A DNA stretch of 64,000 nucleotides from Tetradesmus obliquus (taxonomy: Eukaryota > Chlorophyta > Chlorophyceae > Sphaeropleales > Scenedesmaceae): the NCBI GenBank assembly GCA_030272155.1, contig CP126200.1:4526001-4590000 (forward strand), read 5' to 3'. The notes under the pieces were generated by a model that had not been told where the DNA came from, did no database searches, and worked only from the letters and a program-made list of their open reading frames with translations. Of the stretch, positions 56,464 through 64,000 are shown piece by piece. Made by a program: the position numbers and the translations under genes. Within the stretch, counting starts at the first letter, position 1; each line of letters starts with the position of its first letter.

Positions 56464-58704
56464 TCAGAGAAAGCAGGCACACGCAGCCGTTTTTGCGAAG
56501 CCACCCACCACTTGCGGCTTGCTGCGCTGACTGTGCAGCGCATCATGCTCAAAGCCTCCAGCAGTGTGCGGCCGCATGCTGCCGGCGTCCCTGCTGCCAC
56601 CCATGCTACCTGCGCTGCTTCCCGGCCGCTGCAATGCACCATCCACACCCCCCAAGCTCCCGTGGGCGCTGCGCATGGGTTGAGGGGTGTAGGTAGCCCA
56701 TGGGGGAGACACAGACCCTGCCTTTGCCGCCCAAGGTGCTGCCGCAGCATTTGTGTGTGTAGCCCATGGAGGTGCTGTCACAGCTGCTGCTGCTGCCGAG
56801 CTGGCTGGTGCTGCTGCTGGCACCAAGGGGTTGTGTGTGGCCCAGGGGGGTGCAGCTGATGTCGCAGCTGCTTGGCCCGCTGCTGATGATGCTGCTGCTG
56901 GGTGCGCTGCTGGGCTGGGTGGAGCCAGGTGGCGGTGCTCTGGGGCAATCCACCTGCGGGTGGATGCTCCCAGGTTCCAGTACTCAGACTGTTTGCATGA
57001 GCAGCACAAGGAATGCAACACACAACAACTGAGTGAATGGTGATGGTGTGACAGCGGTGACACTGCAGCTGCATCAGCACACAGGTTACAAGAGCTGTGG
57101 TGCAGACATTACGGGTGACCACGCATGCATTGTTGGCACACAATCATGCAGCCTGCTGCAGCAGCGCAGCCTTGCACACAGCAGCCAGGTCCTTGCGCCA
57201 CAAGTGCACACAACAACACCAAGCTGCCTGACACACGCAGCAGCTAGCAGTAGCTGCAATACGCAGTGTAGACGCACACGCTGATTACACACCTCACTGG
57301 TCACCACCTGCCGCTCCAGCAGCTGCTGCTCCTGCTGCTGCTGCCTGCGCTGCGCGGCCCTCTCTGCCATGAGCGCAAGATTGTCTGCTGCCGTCTGTGC
57401 AGCAAAGTGCTTGCGCGCCTCCCTCTGCAGCACCAACCGCAGTCACATTGAGGCTGACGCCTGGTCAGTATGCAGCCAAACACGCCAGCAACACATGCGC
57501 TGAATGGTGATGCAAGCTGTTGCAGAATGCACATTTGTCAGCAGCGCCGTTTTCCATGACAGATATGATGCAGAGCATTGTGAGGCAGTCAGCTGTCATG
57601 TGCACCCTGCGGTATCAGCTGCAGTGCTGCGCAGCCGACACTGCTTCACTGCCAGCACGTCGCACCATCTTCTGCTAGTATGCCTGCAGACGCCCTGCAG
57701 ATGCTGCCACTGCCTGCAGTCCTGCAAGCGCTGCCGCACCTCCTCATCTTGTGTGGCATAGCCCAGCGTGGCAGTGGCCCACGGCCTCACAGGGTCAGAT
57801 GCCTGGGGCTGCAGCTGCTGGTCCCAACCGCCGCTGCTGCGAGCCTTCTGAGATATCTGGGCCTCTAGCTGGGCCTCACGTTTCCTGCAAGCACATGCAC
57901 AGGGCCCGTGAGACACTTGTGCACAGCACAGTACTGGATGATGCAGCACGTGCTGCGAGCATGTACACAGTGACGCAGCTTGCACAGTGCAATACTCCTT
58001 CGTCTGGTAGGGCGCGTGTACAGCAGAATGCAGTATGTACTACTGTTCATGTGTCTGCAGACTTGCAATGCCGCCTGCAGGGCAGGCAGCTGCGCTGTTG
58101 TTTGCGCTGGGCTGCTGCTGCGCTGTGCACTACACACACAGTGCCTGCTTGCCCCCAGGCTTGCCAGCACTCACTTGGCCTCAGCTTTTGCTGCCATATG
58201 CTGTTCCTGCATCTCCAACACCTCTGCCTGTCGAGCCCTAACATGCTCGGAGCTAGGATACAGTGCATTGAGCAAGCGCGTCTCTGCGTCCTGCAGGCGC
58301 CTGCTCCTGGCTGCCAGTAGTTCCTGCGAGCACCAAATGATTTAGGGCGTTACTAGGTAAACAGCTTGCTCAGCTTTCAGCAGGTAAGCAGCACAAGCAT
58401 GCAGTGTGCACAACATGCTGCTGCTGGCAGAACAGCTACACAACCAGTGCTAGGCGCAGTGCTGGTTGAGGCCTGAGCTGATGCCATCAACTTAAAATAG
58501 CTTGGCTTGTCATATTGCTCAGCCTGAAGCAGTTGTTGACCAGAAAGTAGCTGCAGCTGTGCTGCTGTGGCAAGCAGTCATACCCGCAGGCGATGCAGGC
58601 GCACCCACCTGCTCTTTACGCCACTGCTCATCTGCAGACTCTAACGTGCAGTTGCTGCCATTCTTGGCGGGCCTGTGAAGTATGCTAGGACGCACGTACT
58701 CCAT
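56464..58704 (-). CDS. Coiled-coil protein with PPWATH repeats
   Basis: Exons on the complement: 58609-58704 (ATG at 58704), 58175-58323, about 57600/57730-57884 (3' end not fixed), 57293-57424 and 56464-56988. The first four encode charged helical segments likely to form coiled coils (ARSRRLQDAETRLLNALY, RARQAEVLEMQEQHMAAKAE, REARKHFAAQTAADNLALMA, QRRQQQQEQQLLERQ). The last exon starts SEYWNLGASTRRWIAPEHRH and then repeats an APPWATH-type motif four times (PPWATHN, PPWATHT, APWAAK, PPWATYT) before a Gly/Ser/Ala tail. I do not recognise the family. Short coiled-coil proteins of this kind are common among algal flagellar proteins, but that is only a guess. Frame continuity is certain for all but the third exon's donor. 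Confidence 0.68.
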
Positions 58705-60764
58705 GTTGCTGTGCAGGCCACTGCTCCAGAAAGGGCACTGCTGCTTTGTGCCCGTATCCGCACACGTGCAGCTAGCTCCCACTCATACGAAAAAAATACT
58801 TTTGCCGCAAACTTCAAAAAGCTTATAGTTTGCTAACAGCCTGCCAGCGCCTTGCCTCTCGACAATGTTCGTTACAATGTACGAAGTCTATCAGAATGAG
58901 CGCATAAAGCATTCAAAATATATGTATGCTCGGAGCATGCAGCTGTGTCATTTGGCCGCAGCCGAGGTCCAGCTGCTTAGCACTGCTAAACCAGCTGTTG
59001 GTTTGTGTCCCGGGTAACAACGGCCAGCCAGCATCGGCTGAGTTTTCACTGATATGCTGCAATTTTGATGTTGCATGTACGGCAATTGTATGGATTGCCG
59101 ATGTCTGAAACAGGTGGTGCACTGAAGATCTGTGCTGCAGAGTGTTGGCCCATCTGTTCTGTGCTGGATGCCCACCATCACCTACGCTTGCCTGGCCAAG
59201 GAGTGGCACCCTTAGTAGGTGTATGATAGAAGTATGTTCTTTCATACGCACCTTGTTAATAGAGATAGAAAACCCATCCAATCAAGTTACACAGCATCAC
59301 AAGCAATAGCCAGCCTGCACTGAGTGCATCATGCCATGATGGCACACACTGTGACAGCAGCCTGCTGAGGGCCTGCACACCCAGCAGCCATCCGACGAGT
59401 GTGCCACCATGCCATGGTAGTACTACTTAATGCGCCGCTGCTCACCAGGGTGGTGAGGCGCTTTGTGAATTGGGGTGTGGCGCAACACTGCTGCTGCAGC
59501 AGCAGCAGCAGCAGCAACATTGGACAGGCTTGCCAGCCTAGTGGCAAGCAATGGCGGCACCAAACATTCACATGCGCAACACACGCACCACAGACGAAGG
59601 CAGCAGTTTGGTTGCGCTGCACAACGCTGCAACATTCATTGTTGCAAGATGCAGTGTGGACGAGCATACTGCATGCATTCACAGGAGCATTGCGAGACGC
59701 AGCACATCAGACAGACCTTGCAGATCTGAACACTTTGGCACGGCAGGCCACCATAGGACCATGTACCACCCAGCAAGTGGACACATGCTGTGCTAGGGAA
59801 GCAGTTTCATAAAACTGCCATGCAACACAGCACTGAACTTTGACACAGGACGTGTTTGCAAAAGACTGCAGCTCGACTGCGTGCAGCAATGCCGATCAAA
59901 TCATATGCACCGGGCAGGGCTTGCTACCTTGCCAATTGCCATCAAACACCACGCACCTGTCCCTCTAGCAGCTGTTTCAAACCTCAAACTCGGATGCCTT
60001 TGTCTAGACGTGTGCACATGGCAAAATGCACCAACAAGGAGACGCAACGGCTAGCCATATATGTGCGCCCTGCAATAGCTCGAACCATGGTGTTCTTGAG
60101 CCGGTTCTCATCAAAGGTAGTATTGGGTTGTGTAGGTGCATGCACAGTCCCTCACAGCAGCAGACAGCAGGTGCAACTCAAGACTGAATGCAGTGATCTC
60201 ACAAGTGCAGCTCGATATGCAGAAGCCTTACTGTGCGCCCTGCACAGCATCATCAACAATGAGAATGCATGCATGCGCCAACAGACCAGAGCAAACCATA
60301 AACATGCGTCAGCAGGCAGTCAGCACAGCCTGTGTGAAATCATGCTCGTAATGTGCCCTATATTGGTGCTGTTGCGACTCTGCCAGCCGCCATTGGCTCA
60401 TGCATCTGTAGCATGCATATCAAATGTAATGTAACATACCAAATATAACGTATGCTATACACATACACACTGTATGTCAGGTGGTACTGCACTTGCTGAA
60501 CACGCTGACACCCCAGCCTCGTTAGAAGTCATGCCGCTATGTGCAACGTCCCTGCTCCTGTTCATACAAAGCCAGCCGCCGCAGCATACGCTGCATGCAG
60601 CCCAGCTCCCGGCAAGACCTGGCGTGCTCTGCTGTAGATCAAGAGCATATACCAACACGTTTGCCAGGCACTTTCTGGGCCAGGCGCCCAGCACTCCAAG
60701 ACAAAACCCCATGCGCGGCAAGCCCTAAACCACATGTACACATGTGCACATGATGTACGCAGGC
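58705..60764. other. Intergenic stretch, no gene recognised
   Basis: Short open frames only. Contains a short CAG run near 59497-59517. It may include 5' sequence of the coiled-coil gene and 3' UTR of the methyltransferase gene. Confidence 0.45.
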
Positions 60765-60928
60765 CTACTTGCCAGGCTTCTTTGCCACGATGACGTGGTA
60801 CTCCAGCACGCCGCTATCGAGGCCGCCCTGCACCACCGCCTTCTGGTGGCCCAGCATGTAGCCAGCCGCCATCTTCAGCACGGCAGGGCCCCCAGTCAGG
60901 AACAGCCACAGCGTGTGGAAGGCCTGGC

Positions 60929-60959
<31 letters not shown>

Positions 60960-60997
60960 ACAGGCAGGCATATGGAACAGGCAGGCAGGCAGGCGGG

Positions 60998-61032
<35 letters not shown>

Positions 61033-63274
61033 ACAGGCAGGAGTATTGAATGCTGTGCTGACGTAGGGTGGGGTGCGCGCATCAATGTGGAGCAGCAGGT
61101 GTCTCCTGCCGCAGCACGTCTGCAGTGTTATAGGCAGCTGCAGGGATCCTGCAGTCTGCGCAGGAAGCTGGCAAGCCCTCGGGTGCAACGAAGATGACCC
61201 AGACAAGGAATCGAAAACAAAAACCCAGCCGCCTCACCCGCTTGTTGAACTCCTTGTACCACTGCCCGAAGCTCATGTCGGGCTGCGAGGCGCGCAGCAG
61301 CAGCGACCACAGCCCCACGTTCCAGAAGCCGCACACGTTGCGCGTCCAGTCGCCGTCACGCACCACCTGCAGCCCACATTTGCCTGCAGGACACACCAGC
61401 AAACAGCCGCGCGGCGACGGGTATGCAGTAGTCAGTCTGCTGTCTCCTTCGCGAGGTCATTGGGCGCATCCCCTGTGGTTGCAGTTAACACCAGCAGTAA
61501 CTACTGCCAGTACCATCCACAGACTGCACAGCTACTGCTGCGCTAGCGTTGTCCAATGCTTCAGCAGCATGCGTGGCCTCACCCATCAGCTGCTTGTACT
61601 GCTCCGCAGAGTGCCAGTTGCCAGGCGTGGCGAAGATGCTGTCCATACTGGCCAGGCGCTGCTGCAGTGAGGCACTGATGGGACCTGCTGCGCGGCAGAA
61701 ATCCACCAAGATGACTGTTCCGCCTGGCGCACACAGCCGCGCCAGCTGCGCAACAAACTTCCTGCAAGCACCAGCCACAGCAACAGCACCACAGCTTCAG
61801 TGCGAAGGGCAGCGAATATTTAATGTTGCACAGGATGCACGACCATCAACGCAGAGAATCGACAAAGATAGGGGGCTGCTGGGTACGCTGCCTGTTGCCA
61901 GGCAGCGCGTGAAGGCTGCAGAACGTTGCGGGGTTGCGCCATCCACAGACATGCACAGTACTGGCACCCCTCTACACGTTGTCGTCGCCTGCAGCACCCG
62001 CTAGTACCTGCCAAGCTCACTCACTCTTTGCATGGCATGTATGCTGCGCTCTCCACAGACACCACCAGGTCTGCGCAGCCGTCAGGCAGGTCTGGCTGCA
62101 GCGCATCTCCCACCACAAAGTAGACCTCCTTCTCACCAAAGCGCAGCCTGCGAGCCAAGTTGTTGGCAGCTTGCACCTGCAGAAGGCGCGGCAGCAGGCA
62201 TGTACATGCGATGATGATGATCGCAAGCTTGAAATTGAAGTGCTGTTGAGCGTGAGATGTAGACATAGGCTGCACTGACAAGCTAGCGAGGAGGCAAGCC
62301 ACAGCAGGTCAGCGCCAGCCTGATGTTGCTGGCAGACAAACATGTAATGGAACCAAGATGATGCAACTTCAACATCTTGGATGCTCTGAAGAGTGTGGTG
62401 TTTTGGTCACATACCCGTGGAGCGACCTGTGCAGATGGCCAGTTGGCTAGCAGGCATTAGACATGACACACCATTGCTGACAGGATAAGGACGTGCGACA
62501 GATCCCGCGTGTCCCACGCCTGACACGCATGCAGCGCTGCTGCGATCAGCCATGCATCTTGCCCATTAGACATTGCTGCTGCTGCTGTGTGTCCACTTTA
62601 CAATGTGTATTGGCGAATTTCAGCTCAAGATAGCAGAAGTTCACCTGGAAAGGCGAAATGTTCACGCCCACAGCCTTGCACTTTAAGCGCTCAGCAATGT
62701 GCACAGCAGTGCCGCCGTAGCCACAGCCCAAATCCAGCAGCTGCGGAAGTCACCAAGAGTCAAACAGACGTCGTAAGTATATGTAGAACAGTAGCAGTGA
62801 CAACAGCAGGGATGCAGGCATGCTCTGTTTGCTTGGACTCAGCACAGTTGGCAGTTGTTGGAGGTCAACTGTCCAACCACCCCTACTGTGTGCCAAGGGG
62901 TGCCAAACGCGCCTGTATCAACTTACCCTGTTAGCCTTGTTTACGCCCGCAAACTCCAGCACTGCGTCCACGTGATCAAGCTGTGCTTGCTGCCAAGTCT
63001 TCTTGTGCTTGGACTCAGGCCAGCCCTCAGGGTAGTACCCTGCAGTAGTACGTCGCTGTCAGCGCCTCATAGTGCAATTGTGATAATTATGCTAAAAAAA
63101 TCTAATTGTTTTGTGAGCCATTTGTGTTGCTACGGCACAGCTGGCGGGCGTCCAGCCGTGAAGCTCACCGACGTGGACATGCTCGCCAAACATCTCCAGC
63201 CATATTTGCCCAACGGCATCATACAAGTGCGCAGAGGTTTCTGCGTGTGACGGGCCTCCTGTGCTGCCTGCCAT
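60765..63274 (-). CDS. Tocopherol O-methyltransferase-like SAM-dependent methyltransferase
   Basis: Exons on the complement: 63169-63274, 62927-63039, 62645-62740, 62025-62176, 61583-61761, 61238-61383, 60765-60923; 951 nt, 316 aa, all junctions in phase. It opens LYDAVGQIWLEMFGEHVHVG, matching the start of gamma-tocopherol methyltransferase (VTE4). SAM motif I follows (LLDLGCGYGGTAVHIA, about residues 74-89), then FVVGDALQPDLPDGCADLVV, SVESAAYMP, the APGGTVILVDF strand, and the lid and C-terminal segment ending VIVAKKPGK. The layout fits the VTE4 family, but substrate-specific residues cannot be judged here; other plastid quinone or alkaloid methyltransferases are possible. No transit peptide is visible from the ATG at 63274, so an upstream exon may be missing. 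The last intron is a (CCTG)n run touching the acceptor. Confidence 0.83.
60926..61033 (+). repeat. (CAGG)n microsatellite at a 3' splice site
   Basis: About 100 bases of CAGG units with small interruptions. On the gene's strand it reads CCTG and ends four bases from the cag before the last methyltransferase exon (starting 60923). Confidence 0.92.
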
Positions 63275-63590
63275 TGCTGCAGTGCTGCAATCAGAATGAA
63301 AGCAGGGCCACAACAGGCACGATCAAGCCGCAGAAAATCAAACCCTACGACGTCTTGTAAGGGCTTGCCGAAAGTAGGGCAGCTGCCACCGTCGCCTGCA
63401 CATACCGTGCCAACGTTCCTCGTGGTCACTACCAGTCATTTCTCTTACCAGTCGTGCACATGTAGTACCGGCGTCGATCGCATTGATAATTTCAGTATTC
63501 TCAGACGTTGTTTAAGGATTTAATGCGGAAGCTACGTGGTCATGGGCGGTAGCTCTGGCGAGTACCAACTTTTGGCACAAAGAGGCAAAG
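63275..63590. promoter_or_regulatory. Shared divergent 5' region of methyltransferase and P450 genes
   Basis: 316 bases between the two start codons. No clear TATA box; a minus-strand open frame across it could be an upstream methyltransferase exon. Confidence 0.4.
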
Positions 63591-64000
63591 ATGCATGACA
63601 AGCTAGAGACATTTGTTGACGTGTGGAGGCTTTTGAGTGCAAGGCAGGATGCGTCGGTCGCCATCCCCGGCACGCTTGGCATCACTCTGTTGCTTGCGGT
63701 GGTAGCAGCATGGGTCGTCGTGAGGCGGTTCACGATGCTGGACTTGCTGGACATCCCTACGCCATGGGGCTCTCCTTTCATTGGGTTGGGGCACTTGCTG
63801 CAGATGGCCCTGCATGTTTCAAACGGGCATGAGCAGTTCCTCAAGTGGCATGAGGTGTATGGGCCCATTGTAAGGCTGCGGCTGCTCTACAGAGATGTAG
63901 TGATCGTGGCAGACCCGCAGGTGGCTTCAGAACTGCTGGGCAAGGGTCCAAATGAGTGCCCCAGGCGCACCCCAGAGTACACGCTGTTCAATGCGGTGGG
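63591..64000 (+). CDS. Cytochrome P450, N-terminal part (3'-partial)
   Basis: Open frame from ATG 63591 to the window edge, 136 residues, no intron seen. It has a membrane anchor near residues 25-44 (LGITLLLAVVAAWVVV), then a short hinge LLDIPTPWGSPFIGLGHL replacing the Pro-rich motif. The P450 start region follows: FLKWHEVYGPIVRLRLL (A helix and beta 1), VVIVADPQVASELLGKGP (B helix) and CPRRTPEYTLFNAVG (B' start). The haem-binding Cys lies beyond the window. Eukaryotic microsomal-type anchor; subfamily cannot be assigned. Confidence 0.85.
   Translation, partial: MHDKLETFVDVWRLLSARQDASVAIPGTLGITLLLAVVAAWVVVRRFTMLDLLDIPTPWGSPFIGLGHLLQMALHVSNGHEQFLKWHEVYGPIVRLRLLYRDVVIVADPQVASELLGKGPNECPRRTPEYTLFNAV

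Overview
This window looks like nuclear DNA of a green alga (Chlorophyta, most likely a core chlorophycean). The evidence is gene content plus style. Almost every recognisable gene is split into short exons with GT-AG introns. Two genes are followed by a TGTAA polyadenylation signal, typical of this group. CAG/CTG triplet runs are everywhere. The genes include plastid functions (an LSF2-type starch phosphatase, a tocopherol-type methyltransferase), a cilium-type EFCAB10 homologue, a CSA/ERCC8 repair protein and a PAT/TOC-like DIRS retrotransposon. The species is an inference; I cannot name it.

Layout. 293-4398 (+): 3' part of a glutamate 5-kinase with PUA domain, whose introns hold decayed tandem copies of its own exons. 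4399-7283: repeats, including a large 13-bp minisatellite that runs into the stop codon of the next gene. 7284-8655 (-): LSF2-like phosphoglucan phosphatase, complete in four exons. 9049-11645 (+): TPR protein of the NPG/TTC7 type. 12711-13639 (-): EFCAB10-like. 14936-16836 (+): unknown low-complexity protein. 17576-20800 (-): CSA/ERCC8 WD40 protein, complete in seven exons. 23581-27589 (+): three-RRM protein with a degenerate KH domain. 27590-32500: no gene recognised. 32460-33584: satellite-like arrays. 33585-40265: a retrotransposon fold-back with two equal 2,344-bp inverted arms around a reverse-transcriptase core. 41204-43597 (-): secreted type-I periplasmic-binding-like protein. 43598-48070: dispersed repeats, a palindrome and a perfect 108-bp tandem duplication. 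48071-51070 (+): CDPK-like kinase. 51071-56463: no gene recognised. 56464-58704 (-): coiled-coil protein with PPWATH repeats. 60765-63274 (-): tocopherol-methyltransferase-like enzyme. 63591-64000 (+): start of a cytochrome P450, cut by the window edge.

The genes do not form an operon-like unit; they are independent housekeeping, plastid and signalling genes. Two divergent pairs (LSF2/TPR, methyltransferase/P450) share short 5' regions. The unifying theme is structural. Microsatellites ((CTG)n, (CCTG)n) sit directly in front of 3' splice sites and seem to serve as pyrimidine tracts. Several genes also carry tandem, decayed copies of an exon or exon end with its splice site in a neighbouring intron or 3' flank. 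Exon chains below were assembled by eye from splice sites, reading frame and family resemblance; frame sums were checked, but no alignment or search was run.
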